DNA from: Exiguobacterium sp. 9-2
GTDB taxonomy: Bacteria; Bacillota; Bacilli; Exiguobacteriales; Exiguobacteriaceae
Direction of reading: 5' to 3'
DNA length: 64,000 nt
Assembly (NCBI RefSeq): GCF_036287235.1
Contig: NZ_CP142850.1
Location: 2,695,336-2,759,335 of the forward strand
Both the position numbers and the translations under genes were made by a program. Under the pieces are notes generated by a model, which had not been told where the DNA came from, did no database searches, and saw only the letters and a list, made by a program, of their open reading frames with translations. Below are positions 1 to 9,500 of this stretch, piece after piece; the first letter of the stretch is position 1, and the number at the start of each line of letters is the position of its first letter.

Positions 1-275
1 TGATCCACGAATGAATACGACCGGGACCGGTATCCTTTATCCTGCTTCGCCCAATTCGCTTTTTGCTTCAAGACCGTTGCACCATTCTTTTGTATTAGAT
101 GTTCCTTGTATGATGAACCGTAGACGACTTTTGCGATTTGTGTCAGTGTCAGTCCGAACTTCAACTTCCGATAATCGTTTAATGTTTGCTGTTCTTCTTT
201 TGATGCTGCCTGTCCTTCGAGTGTTCCGCTTATACAGAGGACACCAATCAGAAGGACACATAGGATACGTTTCAT
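1..275 (-). CDS. Partial exported protein, possible BLIP/SmpA-like fold (runs off left edge)
   Basis: The frame opens at ATG 275 on the minus strand and is still open at base 1, so only about 91 N-terminal residues are visible. They begin MKRILCVLLIGVLCISG, a typical signal peptide, followed by a charged mature part with the stretch KLKFGLTLTQIAKVVYG. That spacing resembles the first helix of small secreted SmpA/BLIP-like domains (DUF3862 type), but this is only a resemblance. The start lies 18 bases after the stop of the subtilase at 293-1852, with an AGG-rich ribosome site overlapping that stop, so the two are probably co-transcribed. Function is unknown; it could be a protease-associated secreted protein. 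Confidence 0.6.
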   Translation of the reverse strand, partial: MKRILCVLLIGVLCISGTLEGQAASKEEQQTLNDYRKLKFGLTLTQIAKVVYGSSYKEHLIQKNGATVLKQKANWAKQDKGYRSRSYSFVD

Positions 276-292
276 CGTTTAACCTACTTTCC

Positions 293-1852
293 TTATTTCA
301 CGAGCTGGACGGCGCGATCGGCATTCAAGCGCCCATACCCGTACGTCGTATCGCGACCTTTTTTGCCGAGGTCCTTCGCTGACTTACGAAGAATCGATTC
401 GACGTCCGTCACTTTGATACTTGGCTTCAAGCTATAGAGGACACTCGCTACACCCGCGACATGCGGTGTCGCCATCGATGTCCCGCTCCAGAAGATGGAT
501 TCGCCGTCTTGTAAGTAGCTCGCGATGTCTTGCCCTGGTGCGACGAGATCCAGTCCTTCGCCGTAGTTCGAGAACGATGCTCGTTTATCGAATCGATTCG
601 TCGCCCCGACTGAGAAAACATATTTCGAGCGTGCCGGATAGGACAGTTTTGGTGCACCTTCATTGCCAGTTGCTGCTGCGACGAAGATTCCTTTCTTACG
701 CGCTTCCGCTAGAGCATCTTCAATCGCTAAGGAAACGCCGCCACCACCAAGACTCAAGTTGATGACTTTTGCTTTTTGTTTCACAGCAAACAGAATGCCT
801 TTGGCGATATTCGAGTTCGAAGCGTAGTTATTGCGTGAGATGACTTTAATCGGAATAATGCTCGCCCGATCATTGATTCCCGTCATCCCGTAACCATTGT
901 TCGATGCTGCGGCAATGACACCGGCGACGTGTGTACCGTGTCCATGATCGTCATAAGCGAGCTGGCGCTTATGAACGAAATCGTATCCGAGATCCATCCG
1001 GACACGTCCAGCGAAATCCGCATAGGTCGGATTGATGCCCGTGTCGACGACCGCCACGCGAACGGTTGAACGTGATTTGTTGGCAATCCGCTTGACCATC
1101 GCGTGATAACCGATGTCCGCTCCCTTAACTCCTCCACGCTGCCCGGTGTTTTTTAATGCCCACTGGACGGACTGGAACGGATCGGTACTGAGTAACTTCA
1201 TCGGTTGATCGAGTTCGACGTACCGGACGCCCTTCGTTTGTTCAAGTTGGCGTTTCGCAGCTACGGCTTGAATGAAGCTGTTGTAGGAGAACTTCTCGAT
1301 TTGTAGCGTACTGTCGATCGTTTCATGATGAGCGGCGCGCGACGTCCGTGATAACGTGCTCGCTTTCGTCGCCCCGTTCAGACGGACGACGAGACTCGTC
1401 GCTCGTCCAGTTGTTGCCGATTTTGTCGCATATTCCCGAATTGGTTCGAGGCGTTCGAGCTTATAGGGAATCGTGAACGCCTTATTCTTCGCTCCCGTCA
1501 CTTCGATGTATTGTCGCCCACTCCACGTCAGTGGGAAAAAGAGTGTCTTTTTACTGTTCGCATACCGCGCATACGGATCTTTTTGTTTGTATTCCGTCTG
1601 CGACGTATAAACGGTCGCTTTTTTGGAAGCATCAAAGGCGAACTTCAAGTGTGTTCCACCTGACAGATACGTCTTCGTATCAAAATAGAACAACGCTTTC
1701 CCACTCGCGTCGAACTTTCCTTTGATATAGCCTTTTTTCGTTTTTGCTTCGATGGCTGGCACTTTTTTAGCCGTTGTCACCGCTTCCGTTGTATCCAACG
1801 TATATGTATTAAACGCACTCACGAGGAGAGCGCTGACGATGATCTTTTTCAT
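293..1852 (-). CDS. Secreted subtilisin-like serine protease (S8), copy 1
   Basis: The 519-residue protein has a short hydrophobic N-terminus, a beta-rich region of about 240 residues with no recognised domain, then a peptidase S8 domain. The catalytic triad is visible: Asp270 in VAVVDTGIN, His305 in HGHGTHVAG and Ser459 in SGTSMATPHVAG, with the oxyanion Asn in ATGNEG. It should be an exported endoprotease acting in the wall or medium. The start ATG 1852 has GAAGGAGTG upstream. It is a clear paralogue of the next gene (1990-3567) over its whole length, including the N-terminal region (shared PLTWSGRQY/PLSWSGRQY motif), so the pair arose by tandem duplication. The N-terminus is a poor signal peptide by eye; export is inferred from family. 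Confidence 0.92.
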   Translation of the reverse strand: MKKIIVSALLVSAFNTYTLDTTEAVTTAKKVPAIEAKTKKGYIKGKFDASGKALFYFDTKTYLSGGTHLKFAFDASKKATVYTSQTEYKQKDPYARYANSKKTLFFPLTWSGRQYIEVTGAKNKAFTIPYKLERLEPIREYATKSATTGRATSLVVRLNGATKASTLSRTSRAAHHETIDSTLQIEKFSYNSFIQAVAAKRQLEQTKGVRYVELDQPMKLLSTDPFQSVQWALKNTGQRGGVKGADIGYHAMVKRIANKSRSTVRVAVVDTGINPTYADFAGRVRMDLGYDFVHKRQLAYDDHGHGTHVAGVIAAASNNGYGMTGINDRASIIPIKVISRNNYASNSNIAKGILFAVKQKAKVINLSLGGGGVSLAIEDALAEARKKGIFVAAATGNEGAPKLSYPARSKYVFSVGATNRFDKRASFSNYGEGLDLVAPGQDIASYLQDGESIFWSGTSMATPHVAGVASVLYSLKPSIKVTDVESILRKSAKDLGKKGRDTTYGYGRLNADRAVQLVK

Positions 1853-1949
1853 ATGATTTCACTCCTTCATTCATGTATCCTTTTTCATTATAATGGAAAA
1901 AATTGATTTTTCTAGTTCTTTTTACCTCCATCAATCAATGAATGGACCG

Positions 1950-1983
1950 AAAAAAAGAAGCCCTGTCAGCACAGGACTTCTTT
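1950..1983 (-). terminator. Rho-independent terminator after subtilase copy 2
   Basis: Arms GAAG.CCTGT and ACAGG.CTTC enclose a CAGC loop; on the minus strand the stem is followed by a T-run. It lies directly downstream of the stop at 1990 and separates the two protease genes. Confidence 0.85.
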
Positions 1984-1989
1984 AATGAT

Positions 1990-3567
1990 TTAAGGAATCA
2001 GTTTGACGGCGCTATTGGCGTTCAACCGACCAGCACCATAGCTCGTATCATAGCCTTTTTTCCCAAGATCTTTTGCCGATTTCTTGAGGATGCTTTCGAC
2101 ACTGCTTGCCTTCAAAGACGGCTTCAAACTGATCAAGAGACTCGCGACACCAGCGACGTGTGGCGTCGCCATCGAGGTTCCGCTACCGTACAGCAACTCC
2201 CCATCCGCGAGGTAGCTTGGAATCGAGACACCCGGTGCGACAAGGTCGAGTCCCGTCCCGTAGTTCGAGAACGAGGCTTTCGTATCTTTTCGTCCTGTCG
2301 CCCCGACCGACAAGACATATTTCGAACGAGCCGGATAAGCAATCGTTCCACGCCCTTCGTTCCCGGAAGCTGCAACGATCAGGACATTCTTCTTGACTGC
2401 TGCTGCTAACGCCGACTCAATCGATTTCGAAGAGTAACTCCCACCGAGACTCATGTTGATGACCCGAGCACCTTGTTTCGTCGCATGCTGGATGCCTTTG
2501 ACGAGTCCTGACACTGAACCAGCGCCTGAGTCATCGAGGACCTTAATCGGAATCAACGTCGCCATCGGATTGATGCCTGTCATCCCATATGTGTTATTTC
2601 CACCCGCGGCAATGATTCCCGCGACATGTGAACCATGTCCGTTATCATCCCAGGCGCTCTTATCGCCATTGATGAAATCATAGCCGAGATCCATCCGGAT
2701 TTTGCCCGCGAAGTCGGCGTAACTCGGATTGATACCAGAATCAAGGACTGCGACTTTGGTTGCAGATAACTTTTTACCTTTGATCCGTTTTTGCATGGCG
2801 ACGAAACCGATATCCGCCCCTTTGAGACCTTTCTTTTGCCCCGTATTCTGCAGAGACCATTGATATTTCTGATAGGCATCGACTCCGAATGCTTGAATTG
2901 GTGCATCGAACTCCGCGAACGCGACAGCTGATGAGCGTTCGAATTTCTGTTGCGCTGCTTTCGCTTCTGCATAGGAAGCATAGACGAGTCGCTCGATTCG
3001 AAGCTCGGACGTGACCGACTCTACTTTTAAGGCGCCGAAGGCTTGCGCTCGCATTGCACCAGGACGCGTCTGCACAAGTAACGCCGGTTTGACTGCTTTG
3101 ACGGCAGCTGTCATCGATTCCTCGATGGGTTCATAACGTGAGATATAGGCAGGAACGGAGTAGCGGTCGCCCGGGTACCCTTCGAGCACTAAGTACTGTC
3201 GTCCACTCCAACTGAGCGGGAAGTAGAGCGTATCATCCGTGACTTGGTAATAGCGATTGTAGACCCGTCCCGCTTCCGCGTCCGCTTTGCTGGCGAACAT
3301 CGTCCCGTACGTGTTGTAATCAAGCTCGAACTCGAAGTGTGTACCTTTCGCGACAAAATCCTTCGCGTCAAAATACCAGACTGCTAATCCTTTTGAATCA
3401 AAGCGTCCGGTTAAGGCACTCCCCGCTTGTTTCGAGAAGGCTGGTACTTCTTTTGCTTTCGCCAATGTCGCAGGACGAATCGCCTCTTTTTTCTCGATCG
3501 CATTGACCGGTACCGTACTAAAGATCAAACCAAGTGCTAGACTCCCTGCTATCCATGTGCGCATCAT
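1990..3567 (-). CDS. Secreted subtilisin-like serine protease (S8), copy 2
   Basis: A 525-residue preproprotein starting at ATG 3567 (MMRTWIAGSLALGLIFSTVP), which has a good signal peptide and GGGAGG just upstream. The reading frame stays open further 5' into the neighbouring gene, but that part has no signal and overlaps gtfC, so the internal start is chosen. Catalytic residues are Asp276 (VAVLDSGIN), His311 (NGHGSHVAG) and Ser465 (SGTSMATPH). An N-terminal beta-rich region with PLSWSGRQY precedes the S8 domain, as in copy 1. Expected role is extracellular protein degradation. It has its own terminator, so it is probably transcribed separately from copy 1. Confidence 0.92.
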   Translation of the reverse strand: MMRTWIAGSLALGLIFSTVPVNAIEKKEAIRPATLAKAKEVPAFSKQAGSALTGRFDSKGLAVWYFDAKDFVAKGTHFEFELDYNTYGTMFASKADAEAGRVYNRYYQVTDDTLYFPLSWSGRQYLVLEGYPGDRYSVPAYISRYEPIEESMTAAVKAVKPALLVQTRPGAMRAQAFGALKVESVTSELRIERLVYASYAEAKAAQQKFERSSAVAFAEFDAPIQAFGVDAYQKYQWSLQNTGQKKGLKGADIGFVAMQKRIKGKKLSATKVAVLDSGINPSYADFAGKIRMDLGYDFINGDKSAWDDNGHGSHVAGIIAAGGNNTYGMTGINPMATLIPIKVLDDSGAGSVSGLVKGIQHATKQGARVINMSLGGSYSSKSIESALAAAVKKNVLIVAASGNEGRGTIAYPARSKYVLSVGATGRKDTKASFSNYGTGLDLVAPGVSIPSYLADGELLYGSGTSMATPHVAGVASLLISLKPSLKASSVESILKKSAKDLGKKGYDTSYGAGRLNANSAVKLIP

Positions 3568-3649
3568 CGTTCCTCCCTCTAGGTCTTTCTTACTAATACC
3601 CGGATTAGATGGAATTATGTGGAATATATTGAAACAGTGACGCAAATCA

Positions 3650-3680
3650 TAAAAAATACCACTCTCGTGTTGAGAGTGGC
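3650..3680 (-). terminator. Rho-independent terminator after gtfC-like gene
   Basis: Eight-base perfect stem CCACTCTC/GAGAGTGG with a five-base loop, followed on the minus strand by TATTTTTTATG. It starts 9 bases past the stop at 3689. Confidence 0.9.
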
Positions 3681-3688
3681 GCTTGATG

Positions 3689-6367
3689 TTACTTGACTGT
3701 GACTGTAAATGTTTTGACGACTTTATAGTTTCCAACTGTCGTGTACGTGACACGGATCGTCGTCTTGCCTGCTTTAATGCCTTTGACATTACCGCGTGAC
3801 GAGACTTGCGCGACTTTTTTGTTCGCAGATGTATACTGAACGGATTTGATTTTATCCGTTGCTGAAGTATAGGCAATCCGTGTCGTCTGGTTCTTCTTCA
3901 GTGTTGCTTTTGTTGCTTTCAGCGTGACACTGTTTGCTTTTGTTTCGATCGGCAAGACCGTCTTCAAGACAAAACCGTCTTTTAACGTAATCGTTGCTTC
4001 AACCGTCGTTTTCCCTGTTGCTTTACCTGTCAGGCGACTTTTTGAATCGACTGTCGCTTTTTTTGTATCGAGGACACGGTAGCGAGTCGAAGCGATTGCT
4101 GCTTTTGAGTTTGCGATCGTCGTTTTCAAGTTCAACGCTTTCCCTTGATAGACTGCACCGGCTTTGATCGTTGCGACTGGTGCTTTTGTTGCTTGCGGAA
4201 CGAAGACGCCGACGTAACCGTTCACTTCAGCCGTCTTGATCCCTTTGACTGGAACCGTCAAGATACCGTTCTTATCTGTAACGAGTTTCGTGTTCGTGAC
4301 ACCACTAGCATCGACGAAGACTTGGTTCGCGTGTGTTTTACCCATGTTGACTGGAATCGTCGTATTTAGACCTGCATTTTTCCCGATGACGGTCGCGACA
4401 CCCGTGTTCCGGTTCTTCCCGAAGCGAACGCTTGAGATCAAATCTTTCCCAGCTTCTTTTGATGTGTTCGATGTATGGTAAGCTACGAACTGTTTACCGT
4501 ACGCGTATTTTTTACGTACTTTTAAGAGATTCGTGATTTCGTCATAGTACGGTGTCGTTTTTGACATGTACGATGCATCGGTCTGGTAGAGATCACCGTA
4601 GTAGACGGTCGGAACTGTATTTTTGTTCGAAAGAAGGAACGCATACTGCGCAATGATGTTTTCCGTTGAGTATTTCTTCGTCGGACTAGCAAGCTCTTGA
4701 TTATAAATCGCAAGTGCCTTGGCTTCGTCTTTTTTGTTGTAGAGTCTCTCAAACGACTTCGGCTGATCCGTTTTACTGTACTGAGCACCCGCCTTGATGC
4801 CGTACATATCAAGCATGATTTGATTGACACGATTTTTCTCTTGGTCGTGGTTATTGACGAACGACCAGTTCGGTTGAACATCCGTCGCTCCATAACCTTC
4901 ACGATCGACGACTGAAAGTTTCGCAAGATCACGAAGTGGACGTTTTTGCGAAGTTTTTAGCGCCGAACGTAATGTGAAGTACAAATCAGAGTCCATGATG
5001 AGTTGTTCGTTGTTGTTTGCTTTCATGTACGAACGTTGAGATGCTTTATAGCTTTCGATATAGCTCAAGTAATCTTGTTTTCCGAAATGCGCTTTCGAGA
5101 TTTCTGCTTCTGCTTTTAGAATCGCTTTATCGTAGTGAGACGCCGCATCGATTCGGAATCCGTCAAACTTATACGTTTCAAGCATCCACTTCATCCAGTT
5201 CTTCTGTTCTTTGATGACTTCTGGGTTCGAGTTCGCGAGGTCAACGCCGACGAGGAATTCATCATTTCTTGCCATCGTGTTGTTGATCGTCTTCGTCGGC
5301 GTGCCCTTTTCGTCGACGAAGAGGAACTGATCTTCTGTGTCGATACCAGAGTTATCGTTTTGGAACGAACGTTCTTCTGAACCATAACCATATTCCGCTT
5401 TTGTATTCATGTATTGAGTTGTTAAGTCGGCAATTTTTTTATCTTCACTAGACGTCAACAAAGCTTCTTTTGATGCAAAACCATTCTTGAGCATGAACGG
5501 CAGATAACCTGTGTCTTTTGTATATTGCGTCAACATCGGTTTCCAGTTACCCTCTGAGACTTCATACCAGCCATCTGTCGCCAGATACGAATCGACCGTA
5601 TTGATATGTCCCGTTTTTGCCGCTTCAAGCAACCATTCTGGCAAGTAGTTATCTGCGTGATCGACACCAAAGAAACGATACGCTTTCCCGTCTTGGTCCG
5701 TCATGATCCGTCCAAGTCCCTGCCCTTGAAGAGATGTTCCGTTGAGATATGATTTGTTCCATTCTTTGATATAGCCGTATTTCGCTTGCCCCATACCGCC
5801 ACCTTTTGTGTAGGCGAGGTAAGGCGTCACAAGTGTCTTCGTCTGTTCGCCACCTGTGAATGGATTTGCGAATGGTTTACCTGAACCTGTCGCACGACGC
5901 ACGTAGACCGCTTCTCGTTGACTTAGACCAAGCATTTGGTTCGGTACGAGATCCATCTGGACTTTGATGTGATCGTCATGTAGCATGTCGACCATCATCT
6001 CGAGTTGTGTGGCTTTTCCGTATTTTGTCGGAATCGTATCGTCCGGTCCTTGCGGGAACTCACCGAGATCGTATCGATCGGCAATCGCATAGCCTTCTAA
6101 ATAACGAGCCATGTCAAATGAACGATAGGCAGGTGGAAGCCAGACATCCGTCACGCCCCATGTGTTCAATAAATCTCCTTTTTTCGCAAGCGTCCGGTAC
6201 ATGTTGCTTTCATACGGTTGGAAGAGGCTAAAGCTTTGGAAGATGACACGGTTGTCGAGTTTCTCACCTGCTGTGAATGCTTGTGCGCGTTCTGGTGCAT
6301 AAGTGAGTCCACTTGTTGCGACGACTGCTGCTAACAATCCAACAGATACTTTTTTCGTTCTTCTCAT
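3689..6367 (-). CDS. gtfC: GtfC-like 4,6-alpha-glucanotransferase (GH70, non-permuted) with Big_2 tail
   Basis: The 892-residue secreted enzyme has a signal peptide ending near AQA (residue 30), a GH13/GH70 catalytic region to about residue 720, and a C-terminal run of two bacterial Ig-like (Big_2) domains. Motifs appear in GH13 order, i.e. not circularly permuted: I MDLVPNQ, II GFRIDA (nucleophile Asp407), III YLSYIESY (acid/base Glu438) and IV NNHDQ (Asp508). Motif III IESY and the region around it match the GtfC branch of GH70, known from Exiguobacterium, rather than alpha-amylase. That branch cleaves alpha-1,4 glucans such as starch and rebuilds them with alpha-1,6 links. Big_2 domains suggest wall or glucan association. 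Simple amylase activity is the alternative. Confidence 0.85.
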   Translation of the reverse strand: MRRTKKVSVGLLAAVVATSGLTYAPERAQAFTAGEKLDNRVIFQSFSLFQPYESNMYRTLAKKGDLLNTWGVTDVWLPPAYRSFDMARYLEGYAIADRYDLGEFPQGPDDTIPTKYGKATQLEMMVDMLHDDHIKVQMDLVPNQMLGLSQREAVYVRRATGSGKPFANPFTGGEQTKTLVTPYLAYTKGGGMGQAKYGYIKEWNKSYLNGTSLQGQGLGRIMTDQDGKAYRFFGVDHADNYLPEWLLEAAKTGHINTVDSYLATDGWYEVSEGNWKPMLTQYTKDTGYLPFMLKNGFASKEALLTSSEDKKIADLTTQYMNTKAEYGYGSEERSFQNDNSGIDTEDQFLFVDEKGTPTKTINNTMARNDEFLVGVDLANSNPEVIKEQKNWMKWMLETYKFDGFRIDAASHYDKAILKAEAEISKAHFGKQDYLSYIESYKASQRSYMKANNNEQLIMDSDLYFTLRSALKTSQKRPLRDLAKLSVVDREGYGATDVQPNWSFVNNHDQEKNRVNQIMLDMYGIKAGAQYSKTDQPKSFERLYNKKDEAKALAIYNQELASPTKKYSTENIIAQYAFLLSNKNTVPTVYYGDLYQTDASYMSKTTPYYDEITNLLKVRKKYAYGKQFVAYHTSNTSKEAGKDLISSVRFGKNRNTGVATVIGKNAGLNTTIPVNMGKTHANQVFVDASGVTNTKLVTDKNGILTVPVKGIKTAEVNGYVGVFVPQATKAPVATIKAGAVYQGKALNLKTTIANSKAAIASTRYRVLDTKKATVDSKSRLTGKATGKTTVEATITLKDGFVLKTVLPIETKANSVTLKATKATLKKNQTTRIAYTSATDKIKSVQYTSANKKVAQVSSRGNVKGIKAGKTTIRVTYTTVGNYKVVKTFTVTVK

Positions 6368-6504
6368 GGATTAAATCTCCTTTATTTCTATATGTTTTTT
6401 AATATTTCCACCTGAATTTCCAAATAACATCACATAATTTAACATTTTATTACGATGAATATAAGCCTGATTTTTCAAATTAAGTAAATAGATTTTTCAA
6501 AATG

Positions 6505-6516
6505 CAATCGATTGCG
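6505..6516. promoter_or_regulatory. Palindrome GCAATCGATTGC, LacI-family-type operator candidate for gtfC
   Basis: A perfect 12-base palindrome with central CG lies about 140 bases upstream of the gtfC start, between the S-layer terminator and the A/T-rich gtfC promoter region. LacI/GalR-family sites (for example maltose regulators) have this form. Binding is inference. Confidence 0.35.
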
Positions 6517-6528
6517 CTAATTCCTCGA

Positions 6529-6563
6529 AAAAACCTCCTTCTACCGAAGTAGAAAGAGGTTCA
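6529..6563 (-). terminator. Rho-independent terminator after S-layer-like gene
   Basis: Stem AACCTC.TTCTAC / GTAGAA.GAGGTT with CGAA/TTCG loop, followed on the minus strand by TTTTTTC, immediately after the stop at 6570. Confidence 0.92.
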
Positions 6564-6569
6564 CATTCC

Positions 6570-9500
6570 TTAGTTCAATCCGAGAAGAACAGCTTTCTCG
6601 TAACCACCAGTCAAGACAGAGTTGTCATACGACTGAAGATCTTTGTTGACGACGATGACGTTCGACAACGTTTTCAGCGTACCAGCTGGGACTTTGATCT
6701 TCACGATGTCAAGTCCGTTCGATACGATGTCATCTGAGTCAGCAAGCGAAATCGTTGTTCCGACCGGAAGTGCTTTTCCGTTCAGGACATAATTCGCTGT
6801 ACTTGTCGCATCGTACATACCAGAGTACTGAACGCCCTCTGTGAATTTGATGCGAATGACATCTTTCTCGTTTTTCTCATTAGCAGTGACCTTAAGGATT
6901 TCAAATGGTGATAAGACTGGTGTTGGTGGTGTTTTCATGAGTTTGAAATCATGTGTCGCTGTCGCAACTGTGTTGCCGACATCATCCGAAAGTGATTTGA
7001 CGACGACTTTCCACTCTTCACCGTAACCTTCCATGTCAACAAGCTTTTGTAGATTCTCGTTTGCTGCGACGCGGAAGTTTTTGTCTGTTGTATCCGTGTA
7101 ATTAAGGACCGAACCATCGATTGTAACGATTTTTCCGTCTTTGTTTTTACCAATGAATTCAACAGTTGTCTTCGGAGGTAAGACTACACCATCACTATTA
7201 ATGAGTGGAGTGTTGTACTCATCGAGATCGCGGATTTTAACAGGCTCACTCATCATAACAACGAAATCATTACTTGGTGCTAAGCGATCAATCGTGTTAA
7301 TCTCAGCACTCTTCAGATCTGGTGAATTAAGAGGAGACCCATCATAGTTCAAATCAAGCACGAGTGCGTCATTTTTCTCTCCATTCGCTTCAGCCTGAAT
7401 CGCATCTTTCGCGAGTGTGATGCGGAATTTATCGTTGTAGTAGTTTTCTTTCGTGTTGACGGTATCATAGATTTCCGTCCAGTCCTTCATCAACTCGATG
7501 ACTGCTTCGCCCGTCTCTTTGTTATACGACGTGACGTCGACATATTTGCTGAAGTCTTCATATTTCTTCGTATTCGAGTTGTAACGCTCAAACTTCAATT
7601 CATTATCAAGCAATGCTAAGATGTTCGCTTTTTTAAGACCTTTACTGAACATGATACGGAATTGTTCAGGCGACTCAACTACAACACCAGCTGTCGGTTT
7701 AACCGTGTCTGCTGCAACAGTGAAGTCAAGGTTTTGAGTCGTACCGATATTCGTTTCATCAGAAAGCGCTGCATAGTCGTAAATGCTTGATACTTGAAGT
7801 GAGTGTTTACCCGCTGCGAAGTAACCTTGTTTAAGACCTGGATAGTTATCTTTTAAAGTGATTTTGACTGTATCGCGGCGATCAACACCCATTTTATTAT
7901 CAAATCCATAATGGAGGACGTCGAAGTACTTCTCGCCGTACTGACCGTCGATTTTGAAATCAGCCGTAGCAACAGATTCAGAGAATTTCACTTCGAGTTG
8001 ATTCAACCCTACAGCCTTAACAGAAGTGACTTCAGGCTGACGAGCATCTGTTAACTTGAAGCTTGCTTTTGATTTGACTTCTGTATCCGTGTTGCTCGTG
8101 ATTTTCGCTGTCAGCTTAACGACTGCGTTATCTTGGAGTGGTGTTTCTTTGTCCAAGATCAACTCGAATGCTTTTGGATTCGAAGGAACTGCTTTGACAC
8201 CGATGACACGTTTTGTTCCCTCGAATTGTTCGATTTGGATGTTATCGTTTGCGAGGTAATCTTCTTCATGAAGACCTTGCATGACTTTATCGAGTCCAAA
8301 TGATTTAAGAAGAAGTTCACGTGAGACGGCTTTATCGAGGAAGATCGTCACGCGATCTGCTTGGTTCGACTCAGCTGCAAGAACATTGATCATCTCAATT
8401 GGAGCAGGCGTCACAGCGATCGTGCTGAATTTGACTTTCGTTTCTCCAGCAATCTTACCGATTAGGTTTTTGTAATCGCCAGCTGCCGTTTCAATGATTT
8501 CTGCTTTGATGATTGCTTCGATATCTGTATTACTGAATTCAGACGTCAACAGAACCGTCGCTTTACCGTCCTGGATCGTGACACGATCTTTCGCGAGAGC
8601 ACCGAATGATGTCGACAATTTCAAGACGATATCATCTGCATTTTTATCGACTTCACCAGTCGATTTGTTTTTAAGAGCGAATGTCACTTCCGTGTTATCT
8701 GCTCCGTTCGCAACGATTGTCGAAGCTTTTGGTGATACTTCTAGCATCCAAATATCTTCAACACTTTGTGTCATGAAGCTGAGCGAACCGAGATCCTTCG
8801 CGACGCCACCGACCATGATCCCTTTCGCGTCAACTGAATAGTCTTTGCCATACTCGAGTCCTTCCACTTCAAGAACTGCTGATTTCTTGTCTGGGCTAAG
8901 TGTCGCGGATTTAACTGTCGCACCTGCGATTTTGAAGTTGTCTGCTGTGACAGAGTCAACGGCACGCGAGAATGAAACTTCGACTCTCTCTTTGCCGATT
9001 GCTTTTGCTGAAGCGAGGACTGTTTTTGCAATCGTGAAGTCCATCGGAGCTGATTTGACAGCGCCGACTTTGACGACATAGCTGTGTGTTCCTTCTGGAA
9101 TACCACCTTGCGATGCCATGAACTTCCCTTTCGAGAGCGTTCCTTTCGCTACGATTGGTGTAGCTGACATGTCTTTGCCTGGGTAGATCAAGAGTTCTGC
9201 CTTCGCGCCCACTGCTGGGTACATGACGTCTGCTTTGACTGAAAGCTTCTGATCATCAACGCTTCCCATGACGTTCGAGATGTTTGCTGCCTTAACTTCG
9301 TAGTTGATGTAACCTGTTACGACAGAGTTAGCACCTTTGTACGTGTAAGCTAATTTATATTTTCCTGCTTTTGAAGTCGATGGAGTTTTGAGGTTGAACT
9401 TGCTAATTGGGCGCTTGACGATGATACCTGATTTGTATTGAACGTTGATTGTGCTTGGCAATTGAACTTTTCCGCCAACAGCAACCGGTTCGAGGACTGG

